Below, piece by piece: positions 34,933 through 46,414 of a stretch of DNA of 49,039 nucleotides (the stretch's first letter is position 1; each line of letters opens with the position of its first letter). A program made the translations under genes and the position numbers. The notes under the pieces were generated by a model that saw only the letters and a list, made by a program, of their open reading frames with translations, searched no databases and was not told the DNA's origin. Source of the stretch: Plantago elongata (Eukaryota > Streptophyta > Magnoliopsida > Lamiales > Plantaginaceae); NCBI GenBank assembly GCA_036897095.1, contig JAYMSP010000511.1, positions 1-49,039 on the forward strand, written 5' to 3'.

Positions 34933-35713
34933 GTATTAATTAATTTGTTCTTTTATCTTCATTTCTTGTGATTATCGTTAAGATATCGATCCATGTTATC
35001 TGCTATACCCAATTCTATCGTAATTGTCATTTTATATTTCCATTCATATATATGAATATGATCGATGAGAAATTGAGATAATTATTCATCTTGGATATAT
35101 AAGAGGGAGGGACTAAACTAGCTATATCATCGATGAATAAGTAACAGCGTGGTATTGATCGATCAACTATGTGGAGCTGTGACTTTACCATTTTTTTAAA
35201 TGGTAAAGTTTATAAAACGTCTTCTGTTATTTAATCCCTAGCTAGTACTATATATAAGCTCCATAATATATACTATTTTTATAATAATTTATAATTAAAA
35301 AATTAATTATAGTTTCTTTTTATATTAGTTCCTTAATTTATCTACACAAAATATACCACGCTGTTATGAATTTAGTTGTGTCGTTTGTACCATTGCATAT
35401 TTCTGAGTCCTAACAATAGTTTGTGCTAATTTGAAAACATCATAAAATTATACATAATTGGATGGAATTAATGTGATATTCTTAGATAAGTCATGATTTT
35501 TTATATCCTTCAGAGCAAGTACTTGTCATATTCATTTAATTTACTCTAATATGATAGTGTTGATCTTCAATGGTGTAAAAATACCAAGTCTTTAATTAGA
35601 CTGTTCGATTGAAAATTAAAATTATGACAATTTAATTTCAGTTGAGCTTTTTGTACACGAAAACTCAAGTGGAATGCAGTTTGTCGATATGAAACTAGCT
35701 TCTGTTTCTGTAG
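34933..35713 (+). other. Probable 5' UTR intron of the IQD gene
   Basis: A good donor (CAAAG|GTATTAAT at 34933) and acceptor (TTTCTGTAG|GCC at 35713) bracket AT-rich sequence immediately before the IQD start codon. Leader introns are common in this family. Inferred from splice signals only. Confidence 0.5.
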
Positions 35714-35755
35714 GCCAAGATCGATCGAGTTAAAGAGACTAATGCTGGAAGATCG

Positions 35756-37274
35756 ATGGGAAAGAAGGGAAGCAAGTCGTCATTAATCAAAAGGTTTTTC
35801 GCCTGCTGCAACAACTCATTAACCCTTCACAAAAGGCGTAAAGAACCCAAAAAACTAACTCATGGAGGAAGCAAATGGTTCGTTATTCCTGCTATGTCGT
35901 TCAGAGAACCAAGTAGCATTCACAAAATACTTGCTGATCATGAAGGAGCAGATCAAATGATTCTTACCTCGCCTACGACAGACTCCCATGTTTCTGCAAA
36001 CGCTGCTTGTTCTATGATTAGTTGTGGACCCAAAGAAACTCAATGCTCCAAAAAACAAGATGTTTCAGCCACTACAATCCAGGCTGCGTATAGAGGTTAC
36101 CTGGTATGTACTCCCTGAAGATGTCCACTTTTGTCATTTTGGGCTATACTTGAGTTGTTGCATGTCCTTTCTGTACGATTAATTGCTAACATGCATGAAC
36201 ACTGAAAAGAGACATGAACTAATTTGCAGGCCAGGAGATATCTAAGATCTTTGAGGGGTGTAGAGAGACTACATGGAGTGATGAGGAGCCATAAAATAAA
36301 ACTTAAGGCAACGAACGACGTCAAACAAATGCAGCGTTTTGTAAGGGTCCAAATGCAAGTCCAGTCGCAAAGGCACCAAAGGTTGCAAAATCAGCAAAAC
36401 CAAACCAAATGCATAGAAATTGTGAGTTTTTGCCTTGGCTTCAAGCCATTATTATTTAGTCTTTGCCACACGCTATTCGTGCATTGTTTGCCCTTCTAGT
36501 TTCCTGATTCATTTTCCTCAACTTTTCATACTATGAGGCCGATAAACATGGAGATTGGAATGATAGCTTGTTAACAATGGTGGAATTAGAAGCAAGGAGA
36601 AGACAAAAAGTTGATGCTTCCATAAAAAGAGAACGCACCATGGCATACGCTAATACGCACCAGGTAATTGATTCAGTTTTTTCCTTCTTTATTTCCATTT
36701 TGATTTGCTCTGCTCTAAGAGATGAGATAATTTCATTCCATCTAAATGCTCTGTAAAGTCAGTAACGATGTGTGGCATTATCGACTTCTATTAGTACTGT
36801 ACTGAAACAACTTTTCTGCAAGTTCGAAACGTGCAGTCAGGGAAAATAATAATTGTGTATGCTTACATGTTTCACTATTTTCATTGTCAGATGTGCAACT
36901 CCAATAAGAAATTTGGTCAAAGTTGTATGGACATTCGATCTAATGATCATCCATGGTGGTGGAAATGGCTAGAGGGGCAACTGCCTCTTCAAAATGCGGA
37001 TAGGCAGACTCGGCTTGATAGTAGAAAACTCACATTAACCCCTACAAGGGATGTCTCAGTAAAAGATTCACCAAAAGTGAGAGCAAATAGCAATCCTAAA
37101 GAGAGAGTTCAGGGTGAAGAATCGCAAAGGTCTTCGTTCTCTCCTAGTAAAAACAAGACGTCTTTCAAGTGGAATTCGAACAATCATGCGTCTACATGTT
37201 CAATGGGAGATAACTTGAGCATGGTTTCAACTGCTTCAATGTCCGCAAGAAAGCCCTTCAACAGATTTGTGTAA
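35756..37274 (+). CDS. IQD: IQ67-domain (IQD) calmodulin-binding protein, 349 aa, 4 exons
   Basis: Exons 35756-36103, 36230-36421, 36538-36663 and 36891-37274 join in phase with GT-AG introns. The start MGKKGSKSSLIKRFFACCNN matches the basic IQD N-terminus. The IQ67 domain begins at about residue 104 (ATTIQAAYRGYLARRYLRSL) and is split by the intron after GYL, the conserved phase-0 site of IQD genes. It continues with QMQRFVRVQMQVQSQRHQRL. Later come RRRQKVDASIKRERTMAYA, DHPWWWKWLEGQLP and a basic serine-rich tail ending RKPFNRFV. IQD proteins bind calmodulin, associate with microtubules and act as scaffolds at membrane or nucleus. The WWW.WLE.Q motif points to the IQD13/14 branch, although this protein is shorter than Arabidopsis IQD13 as I recall it. 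An upstream ATG (35742) opens a 14-codon frame overlapping the start. Confidence 0.93.
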
Positions 37275-37411
37275 TTAGTTTTTTTGTATTCCTTAGTTTT
37301 CCTATGGTTGTGATCTTTGTGTTGATTTGATACTCTCATAATTGGAACATGTTGTGAATGTTATAATGTGGTTGGTTGTGTTCTGGATACGTGAGTGAAA
37401 TGTTGTATAAC

Positions 37412-37575
37412 ATGAAATATGTTTGTGCTAATTAGAATAATTTATGGTCAGACTTGGTCAAACAAATTTGAAAGTATAATTGAATTATGTTTTTTTAATT
37501 GATAATATGAAATATGTTTGTGCTAGTTAGAATAATTTATGATCAGACAAATTTAGAAGTATAATTGAATTATAA
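37412..37575 (+). repeat. Direct duplication of about 75 bp after the IQD gene
   Basis: ATGAAATATGTTTGTGCTA followed by GTTAGAATAATTTATG.TCAGAC and AAGTATAATTGAATTA appears at 37412-37489 and 37507-37574. The first copy has about 9 extra bases (TTGGTCAAA). It is in the 3' flank, possibly the 3' UTR. Confidence 0.88.
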
Positions 37576-38421
37576 TTTCTTATTGGTAGCTATGCAGAAT
37601 TGTATAAATAGGATACTGATAAATGAGTATGAGCAAGGAAAATAATTTTTTCTTGGAATCATGAGCTAGTGCAATCTACCTTGCAACGTCCACTTTTTCT
37701 TACTTTGCCCTAAAATTTATGTACTTTTTTTAATAAATATTACAAAATACTAAGAAACTACTTGAAAATTACAACTCTTCGAGCGTTCTTTGAAGCAAAA
37801 TCAACAAATTCTGCACCACAAACCACATACGCTATTGTTAACTCGTCTTCAATATATAACTTACTAATATACAAGATTCTTAATGAATATAAGGATAAAA
37901 ATATAAAATATAGGAGGACAACACTAAGTATCACAAAAGCTTACTCCTTCCGTATCAGAAAACTTAATACCTTAGGGTTGACGTGTAGGCAAAAAATACA
38001 CATTTAGTGACAAAGTGAAATTTATGTAATACTGTTTGTTCGGTGCGGGGTAGCCTTCTTTTTCTTTTTTCTTTTTTTTTAATATATGAAGTTTTATAGG
38101 ACAACAAAAAATGATAAATATATGAAGTTAGGGACGATAGTATATAAGATTCTTAATGAATATAGAGGCTGATATATAAGATACAAGAGCACAGCACAGA
38201 ATATAGTAACAAAAATACCTAGAGACTTGAGAATTTTCAGGCTCTGCAAATGAACCAAATTTCAGAACAAATAGGATGGGAAAAAACGGAGAAAGCTCAC
38301 AAAATTTATTAAAAGGACAAAAATACTAAGAAAAGTATGCAAGGATAACAATTTTAAAGGAGAAAAGAATTCTTAGAGATAAATCACAAATGAATGCAAG
38401 TTAATTACGGGCTAAGTTAAA
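37576..38421. other. Intergenic, AT-rich, no gene seen
   Basis: Nothing recognisable. I looked here for the next CCS exon on the minus strand and did not find it. Confidence 0.6.
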
Positions 38422-38712
38422 TTAACTTTCAGGCACCCCTTGTCCAATCAATCGGGCTTTACGACCAGACTGTTCCAGGGCTTCCGTCATCAATTTCACA
38501 GGTGAGGTTCCAAGAACCCGCACAACTTGATTGGCCAAGTCCGCATCAACATTTTTAACACTTAAAGTGGAAATGAGTGGTCATCCATCAACATTCCAGC
38601 AATTATAAACATAAGACTTATTTTACAAACATTGTCATTAGCGCTCACCTTCAATAGTACCCAATTTATTCTTGACCGCAGTGACGCAGCCCTCACATTT
38701 CATATCCACCAT
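38422..38712 (-). pseudogene. CCS: Fragment of copper chaperone for superoxide dismutase (CCS)
   Basis: Two pieces in CCS order lie on the minus strand. 38712-38649 encodes MVDMKCEGCVTAVKNKLGTI with the copper-binding MKCEGC (MxCxxC), and 38561-38422 encodes GVKNVDADLANQVVRVLGTS, then TEALEQSGRKARLIGQGVPE. Together they cover most of the heavy-metal (HMA) domain with which CCS takes copper for delivery to Cu/Zn SOD. The donor (GAAG|GTGAGC) is intact, but the acceptor before GTGTTAAAAAT reads AA instead of AG, and a stop follows GVPES. The transit peptide, SOD-like domain and C-terminal CxC are absent. The intron is kept, so this is a DNA-level copy, not a processed retrocopy. Confidence 0.92.
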
Positions 38713-38759
38713 GAGCTCTTCTTTTCTTTTTCTTCTTCTGCTGCAGTCTTTCATTTTAT

Positions 38760-39375
38760 TTTATTTATAATTGGGTCATAGGCCCAAGCGCCCAGCAGCC
38801 CCAGCTGCATGCAGCCTGTGTTCAATTTTTTTTTTATTGGACCATGGTACATGTACGTTGGGCCTAGGGGCTGGGAGCCCCTGGCAAGCTGAGGACCTGC
38901 GCGGTTGGGCTTACCGCGCTAGATCTTAGCCGGGTATGTGTTAAAGTTGATGTTCGATCTTGAACTGATGTGGTCACCTGTTGATCCCTCCCTTTGCCTG
39001 TTCTAGGCCTATCTCTATGTGATAACTTGTTGATCTTTCTCTTCCTCTCTCCCTCTCTGCCTCAGTGCTTAAATTCTTTTCTTCTACATTGTGATCATGT
39101 ATTCTTTGTCCCATCTCATTCTTCTCTCCCATTTTTTGTCTACATGGCTTATGGTACCTCAACTAAGGTTTAGACCTCAGCTCCATCCGGCTCTTCCAGT
39201 CTCGAGCACCTACGGGCGCCGAATTAGGGTCCACCTTGGCCCTTGCCCATATATACCTGACTACCGATTGGTCTCGCCCATCGTCTGGTCCATCTTGGCA
39301 AGCTGGTCTCTTAGATCTCACCCCGGCAAGCCTATAGGGCCACTAGACATTCTTCCTCGCCTGCTCACACCACAT
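38760..39375. other. GC-richer intergenic stretch, no gene assigned
   Basis: It contains GGGCCTAGGGGCTGGGAGCC, a CT-rich run (39030-39065), and a frame open from 39091 whose first 90 or so codons match nothing I recognise. It probably belongs to the retrotransposon whose end follows. Confidence 0.4.
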
Positions 39376-39540
39376 CAACACAAAAAGCATATTGCATTGG
39401 ATATACATTTTGTTCGTGAGAAGGTCACGAAAAGACAAGTATTTGTGCTTCATTTTCCGTCTCGTTATCAAAATGCATATTTTTCATCAAATGACTTTCA
39501 AAAATTCGGTTTCATATTTTTCGGAAGCATCTCAGTTGGC
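39376..39540 (+). pseudogene. Second copia pol C-terminal remnant
   Basis: It encodes HKKHIALDIHFVREKVTKRQ then VFVLHFPSRYQNAYFSSNDF. This aligns with TKHIEMDIHFVREQVARGK and LHVPSRCQIADIFTK in the remnant at the left edge, so the two are from related copia families. The ADIFTK motif is lost (AYFSSND). No LTR was recognised. Confidence 0.8.
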
Positions 39541-39599
39541 AGTCAACCTCCTGTTTTAAATGCAAGTAGTGTTAAAAGTAAAATTAAATTATGATCTCT

Positions 39600-40666
39600 T
39601 ATTATTATGAAATATATAATTAAATCCGAATCAGACTTCTATTACATGTTCATTACTCCGAATTCTATTGTCAAGTGGATTTCAGTATTTACATAATTAC
39701 ATTTCCCTTGTCATTCAAACTTGTTTACCGAGGAGACCGAGTATATAAAATTACTCCATCCTGCAAACATTATTTAAATTGAATAAACAAAACGACAAAT
39801 AAATTATTTAACCGTTTATTTAACATAGAATTCGAGTGCCATTATCCCAGCTAAAATTCCTTTTTGTAAAAAAACCTCAGTTTCATGTTGAAACATTGCC
39901 ACTCAAGTTCTACATCTTATTACATATCTTTCCATCAAAAATACCTTTACTCCCACATTTCCATATTTTATTGTTTATTTCAATTTTGAACACAAAGCGT
40001 GTGAAGTTCTCCATCAGGAGGATGTTATCTCTCCTCATGTGAATTCTGAAGTATACATATTTAAAAACACAAGACAAGTATATATTTTACCCTTGTAGCC
40101 TCGTCTATATTCAAAGTACTAACTACCTACATGAGAGGTGATTGAAGATGTTAGCAATGAACAAATCCTGTCACATATATGATACAAAATCAAGATTCGA
40201 CAACTGCAAACAGAAGTATACCAACGAAAACCACAATCCATCCCACTAGTCAAGAGCACCATATCACATTCCGGGGACTCAAAAAGCAGCAAAATACAAA
40301 ATATATAAATAAAGTCCGTTTCTCCAATCTCCTCCAAGGGATGAGATAACTTCTGCACAACATGCTCAAGGATCTGGCACATGCACACGCATCGTTTTCA
40401 CTCTGCTTTTTTTATATTGCAGTGCCAAGATCTTCAAATTCCCCTGAGAGGGCAACCGGTTGCCTGGAAAAGCAAGAAAGATGTGAAAGCCAGCAATTAA
40501 CACGATACTTACCCGAGCTGCTGGCTTTCAGTCATGTCAGGGGCCTCTAATTACAGGTCTCATTCTTGATTCAGGCACTTGAAGTGAGACTCAACATGCT
40601 GCATTCATTACCAAGAAAAACCAACAGAAAGTAACATAAAGACAAAAAGGAGAGGATAATTATTCA
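39600..40666. other. Intergenic plus probable 3' UTR of the poly(A) polymerase gene
   Basis: No supported gene. The part from about 40400 to 40666 probably belongs to the 3' UTR of the minus-strand gene to the right. Confidence 0.5.
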
Positions 40667-43600
40667 TTATGTACAAGCAGCTTCAAAATTTCCAACATGC
40701 CTTATCACATTCTGCTGAACAGGTTCTGACCCAACTCCATCTCCAGATTTCAGCACCATCGAAACACTAGCATCAGGCTTCATAAAACAAAGGCAATGCC
40801 AGAAATAACAGAGTGAGATGCAAGTAAAAAACAACCTAACAAAAAATAAATATCCACGTTCAGGGTTTGAAAGCATTACTAACAGGGTTTAAATATCCAA
40901 GCTCAATACAGGAGGTTGTAAGCTTCGACGTTCAGTACACAATAATATCTTTTACTAACATGGTATTTACTATATGGCAGTTTGAATACTAAAAAATCAT
41001 AGGTAGACCAGGTATTTATTACTAACAGATTCGTTGTTCGAAATCCACCAAATAGTATCATTTAAGAAATAAGTGCGGCAACTTGTTCAAATAGAGTCAA
41101 ATTCCTTATCCCTGAAGCTAATAAGAACTTTCAATAAATAATCCCTCCATTAGTGTCTAGGTAAGAAGTTCACCAGATCATGCCACAATTTATCACATTC
41201 AAATAACAATTTCCACGAATTAATAACTTGCCAATCGTAACTCAGAGGTACTGAAAGCAATTTAAGAGATGACATGCATTAAAAAGATGGAAAAAAAGGC
41301 AAACTTAAAATCCAAAACCTCTAATGCATGCCGTAATCCATCTTCCATTGCCGATGTGCCACTCTCGTGCCCATTATCCAAAAGCTGCCGCTGATTAGTC
41401 TCGAGAGATTCACCAACCACAGGTCTCACACCATTGACATCTGAGTTACCGTCAACGCTCTGCATATGACGACTAATATCGGAACTTGTGCCACAGCAAG
41501 GATTAGACTTCTCTGCATCCTCGTCAGAGTTCAGATGAGCATTGACAGCTTTTAAAGTATCATCCAACTCCAGCTCATTTCCACTGGATTCGTTTTTGAC
41601 AACACTCAGTAGAGCTGGAACCACTACCTGGGTCATGCTAGTTAGAACATTTTCTTTCATTGTCCCAGACATCATCATAGAGCTCGCTCCTAACATAACA
41701 ACATTTTTGGAACATGCAAGTTCAGGACAGACTGATCCTTGCCTCTTGGGGCTGAAGGATTGCCTTTTCTGTTGGGTCTCCTCCATCTCAGGCTCCTTTT
41801 TTCGTTTTGGTAGTCTTTCAGCAGACCCAGACCTGCCAGCCTCACCACTCTCATGACCCACTTTATCATCATGCTGCTGACTAACCAGCCTTGAATGTCG
41901 ACCCCTCCTATAACCCTCAGGAAATACATAAGAAGGAAGCTGTTTTCTTCGGACATGAGAAACGTTTATGTCCATACCAGGCTTCCAGTATAGATACGAG
42001 TGTATTTGATGCCTAAATTCTTCAACTGTCTGCCGAATATCGAACTGCTGACCTTCTTGGACAACCTCTCCTTGCTTTCTTTGCAAACCCATGAAAAAAG
42101 CACAGTGGGCAGACTGCCTTGATGAATCTATATAATCATGCGGATACGGATGGCACTGTAATTTTCCGGAAGTATCTCGCTCTATCTGCACATGGTAAAT
42201 GAATAGAATAAATAGGAAAAAGAACACATGAGCAGGGGGGAAAGTAGAATTATGGCATTACCAGTCAGAGCTGACATCCAAAAGAAAGAAATTACCATTA
42301 AAGTTAACTGCCTTAGGCGAGATTCAACCCAGCCTCGCCAAGCACGCAAGTCATCAAGGTCGGCAGCTATAATATCGACCTGCAGATAATTTTTATAATA
42401 TTCGAAGAATAAATATGGTTCAAACAAAGCACTCCACTGCACTTTATTCATCTCGATATCCTGTACATGCACAACCGCAATAAGTACGGGACAAAAGTGG
42501 CATACGAAAACATATTTATACTTCATAATCAAACAGGTTAGCACAGTTACCTCACATATTCTGTTTCCAAATTGGAACTGTTCCTCCATAACTCGCCGAG
42601 TGCTCAACGAAACATTGTAACTCGAGTTCATACAAGGGTAGGCAGGCGTTATGATTGGCATGAGATGAGTTCTGTTTGCAGGGTTTTTACGAGGATCCCA
42701 TATAGAGAACCCCAGCTCATCATCCTCTATTTCACAGAGCATCACCGGATTTGGCCATTTCCATTGTGTATATACTCTGAAAAAACGGGAAACGAGCATG
42801 CTAGGATTTGCATGGGGATAAAATTGACAGACTCGAGCAACAAGAATAGCCCAGTTCACACCACCTAGGAACCCTGTCACCTGAAATAACGAACAACAAA
42901 TTGCTTCCCGGAGAAGGATGAAACAATGGATCTCAAGCAGCCCACTGAAATGTATAATATAATACAGGTACTTGAAGTAAAGCTTACATTAGAGTAAACA
43001 CCACGTCTCCTAGCCCAGAACTTTAGGCACCTCAAAGTTGTCCGGAAGTTCTAAAACATTAGGAAAGGTTAAATAAACAGAGCAGGCACGGCAGAGGCTA
43101 GAAAAGACCTCAAGGATCAGTTCAAAGTATTTTGTACCTCCATGTTTGGAACAAGCTTTAAAATTTGATCCGCTACTCGACAGCCATTGAGGCTCCTTAC
43201 GGTAGGCTCATCTATGTTGTGCAATACCGATATATTTGAGATATCTAAATCCTGTAAGAGAACAAGCTTAAATCAGTTCAATAGAAATCAACATTTTCAA
43301 AAAACTTTACTTACGTTGACTTGAAGCAAAAAATTATTTAATCCATGATGGAAAACATGGCACCACACAGTATAACCACTGCATCAACTATAATTACCAT
43401 GATGCACAAGTCCTTGAGACTCTTATGATGACAGGCGTATCTCATAGTTAACACAAGTATCAAGACAAGTCAATTATCCTCGAATATAATTTGAAAGAGG
43501 AAAGATATTAGCTTGAACAATGAAAGCCCACAATGCACCAAGTCATCTCTGAAATGGCAGGGTGCAAGCTTCAAATGCGAGTTATTTGAAAGATGCTAAG

Positions 43601-46414
43601 CAACTATTTTTTTTTTTTGCTTCAAATGCGAGTTATCTGAAAAATGCAAAGCAACTTTTTTTTTTTTTTTTGGAATTGATTAAACTGCATTAAAGCCTGA
43701 AATATTACGAGCAAAGAATGGGGAAAAGAACCCCAGCATACAAGTACTACACATAGCAATTAGTTTAGACAGTGTAATCTAAACTCGAAACAATAGAAAC
43801 GTAGAGAAACAAAAGCTCCAGCAATCGCTGTGACTAAAGAACTCAACAAATAACCAGCTATGGCAACTTTTAACTGGCTGGATACAGTATAATGATTTTC
43901 TTCCAGTGAATTAATCTTTACATAACAGTCCACAGCTGCAGAGAAAAATCATTGGTATCAATGCCATACTCAACTGTCTAGAGATGACTAGGACTGGCAA
44001 TATATGTTCAAGGGAAGTATTTAAGAGACAAATATACAACTCAGTCGACGAACAATGATAAATGAGAATCTTGGGTTAAGGTAAGCATCTATGGTATGAA
44101 CTCGAAAAAAAGATAAAAGAGAGGCCATCAAGGTAACTGGCTGTAATTTACAATTATGCCAACCCAATGTTCTCGTCCAACAAGAAAATGCACACCATCT
44201 TTAGTTAACTCTCAATAGTAGTATACACATGTAATTAATATTCAAGAATACATTGCAAAATATCTTACTTCTGGAACAACCAACTGAGAGATACTGGCAT
44301 AGAGAAGATCAATTGATACTCCATCGAACTTGAATTTCATGACAGGGACATGAGCATCAGGTACTGGCTGAAGTTCAGTAACCTCTTCCATTTCATCTAA
44401 GATATTATGAAGGACGTAAAAGAAGTCTTCCTGCCAGGTCAATATCATGTGAACAATTGAATGATTATAAAGGTCAAATGCAGAGAAAGGATAGGGTATT
44501 GTACCTCCCGACTAACATATGATGGCCCAACACACAAAGTATCTATGTCAGCTCCAGGGCCATGTACCTGGAAAACAAAAGCTTAGATAATTATTAGAAC
44601 AATATATATATATATATATATAACAAACTGAAGCTACAAGTTAGACCTATTATCCATATAATTTAGAGAGAGGAAAGGAAGTAAACTGGAGAATCTAACA
44701 TAAAACGGTACAAATGCAGAACAGATTATCTTTGGTGTTTGTATATTCCAAATGAAGATCATGAAGTTGAGTCATTGGTAACAAGCACTATTATAAAGAA
44801 AGCCAGAAGTAAGTTGACGGGGACCTTCCATAACTAGATGCATAGGACCCACAAAATTCACATGCCCCGCACAACTGAACTATTCGTCAGATGATTGAAT
44901 TAGTCAGCTATGTTCTTTATTGACTCCGCACAAGCATAAATGTGATGCTACTTTAAATGAACTCTGCATCATTACCAGCTTCAAATGCCATCAGATACTC
45001 ATAATGTAAAGAAAACGATTGGCATGATCAAGCCAGAAAAAATCTCATGCAAACAAGCACATAAGCTTTCACTCCTTCCCTCACCCCAGCAATGAACTAT
45101 GCACCATTATGACCCACTTCAAATGCCTTTGAACAGACGACATAAAAAACTGAGGTGATCGTGACAGATAGTAACCCATGCAAACACAAAAGCCTCTTAC
45201 CCCCAGCCGATAAGAACCAAAAGTAAAAATGATGGCATTGGCATCTTCCACCATTTGATCCGTATAACCCTTCAACCGAGTAAGATCTTTCACCCAGTCC
45301 TTCACAATCTATAGTAAACAAATGCATAGACAAAATATTAAACTATAATAGTAAACAAACTTGATATTATTAAGCCTTATTGAAGACATATATAGGCCTA
45401 GAAACATTTATAATCTCCAACATTGTAACTATCTCATTAACCTTAGACATTCAGGTGTGCCACAACTGTTGCACAAATTTTAGTTCTACATCAATTTGGA
45501 TCCCGCCTCTTTTTTTTTTAAACGGCTAAAGGGTGACTCGAACCCCCGATCTATTGGTTGGAGTTGAAGCGTCTTACCAACTGAGATTCGCTTCGTTGTC
45601 AATTTGGATCCATCCTATTTAGGTTATAACTGAAAATAGAGCACAACTTACAAAATACTATATAATTGTTTCACAGAAATATAAATGGATGTGTAATACC
45701 TAAAACAAAGTATCAAATGTACCTTTCTTTTAGATAATTCATCATTGTATGTAAGGGTTACATTACATCTAGCCTAATTCTACTAGAGATCTTTCACCGT
45801 ACACAAATTCAAATAAGTTCATTAAAAAAATCGAACTGGTGAGATTAGAATCTAACATAAGAGCTTAAGTCATAGATATCTGCTACTCAGACAACAACAA
45901 ATGCTTCCAGCCCTAAATGTAAGATTACAAAATCACAACTCTTTGCAATTTATTCAGATGAACTGAAACTAAATACTGGAGCAGAATAGTTGTTAAGTTG
46001 CAGTTACGATAACCAAAATGAGTTGCCTGCAGCCAAGGACTTCTTGCATAAGCATATTTGATCCTTATTGCATCAATCATTACCTGTTTAAGCCTAACAA
46101 GAACATCTTCTCTCTTAGCCGCCTCTTCGGCCGTTTCATACAATCCCGACCCCTCCAAAAACTAGAAACCAACAACAACAACAACAACAGCAAAAAATAA
46201 CCATCCATTACAAGTAAACAAGGAACCACTTTCAAACGCATTACTATTATTATTGGAATAAACCGGTATAACATGAAAATGAGCACGAAACAATAATACA
46301 CACCTTCTCCAGCTCCCTATTCTTTATAACATCCAACTCAGTCGGTCTTCCCTTGGACAGAGGTTTAGTGACTCCCCACTGCTGGGGCTCCTCCAAACCA
46401 TTGGATCCAACCAT
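40667..46414 (-). CDS. PAPS: Nuclear poly(A) polymerase, 723 aa, 11 exons
   Basis: Exons (descending): 46414-46304, 46161-46084, 45308-45201, 44567-44505, 44430-44269, 43251-43138, 43050-42988, 42880-42551, 42460-42296, 42185-41319 and 40777-40667. All are in phase with GT-AG introns. The enzyme adds the poly(A) tail to mRNA 3' ends. Visible are the N-terminus [14 protein letters not shown], helix-turn motif FGSYRLG (94-99), catalytic aspartates in [10 protein letters not shown] (D106, D108) and in VSIDLLYAS (D161), the central domain ([37 protein letters not shown]), the RNA-binding region ([28 protein letters not shown]), and a long basic, serine-rich tail from about residue 500 ([13 protein letters not shown]) typical of PAPS2/PAPS4-type nuclear enzymes. 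The last exon ([20 protein letters not shown]) starts after a weak acceptor and is the least certain. A 5' UTR intron seems to begin at 46580. Confidence 0.95.
43568..43671. repeat. Tandem pair of about 51 bp, each ending in a T run
   Basis: GCTTCAAATGCGAGTTAT continues as TTGAAAGATGCTAAGCAAC plus T12, then repeats with T16 (43656-43671). It sits in a poly(A) polymerase intron at the poly(T) edge of the LINE-like segment that follows, and may be a product of that insertion. Confidence 0.8.
43656..43770 (-). mobile_element. Probable LINE 3' end with poly(A) tail (minus strand)
   Basis: On the minus strand, GGGGTTCTTTTCCCCATTC, AATATTTCAGGCTTTAATGC and AGTTTAATCAATTCC lead into an A16 tail. 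Plant L1 3' ends look like this. The left extent is unclear, no clean target duplication was seen, and no protein remains. Confidence 0.45.
44613..44632. repeat. (AT)n microsatellite in a poly(A) polymerase intron
   Basis: About 20 bases of alternating AT, between the exons at 44505-44567 and 45201-45308. Likely polymorphic. Confidence 0.85.
45504..45598 (-). mobile_element. SINE, tRNA-derived, with perfect 13-bp target duplication
   Basis: On the minus strand it starts CAACGAAGCGAATCTCAGTT, containing an RNA polymerase III A box (CTCAGTTGGTAAGACG), then a B box (GGGTTCGAGTCACC), and ends with an A-rich tail (GTTTAAAAAAAAA). TCAATTTGGATCC occurs at 45491-45503 and again at 45599-45611, a perfect target duplication. 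Length is only about 95 bp, so it is a very short or truncated SINE. It lies in the intron between exons 2 and 3 of the poly(A) polymerase gene, on the same strand as that gene. It is not a working tRNA gene. Confidence 0.9.

Noticed and set aside
39091-39375. N-terminal 90 codons of a 167-codon frame
   Set aside because: The part before the copia motif looks like chance open reading; only the copia end is supported.
45525-45598. tRNA gene on the minus strand
   Set aside because: A and B boxes are present, but the cloverleaf arms do not pair and the segment has an A-tail and a target duplication, so it is a SINE.
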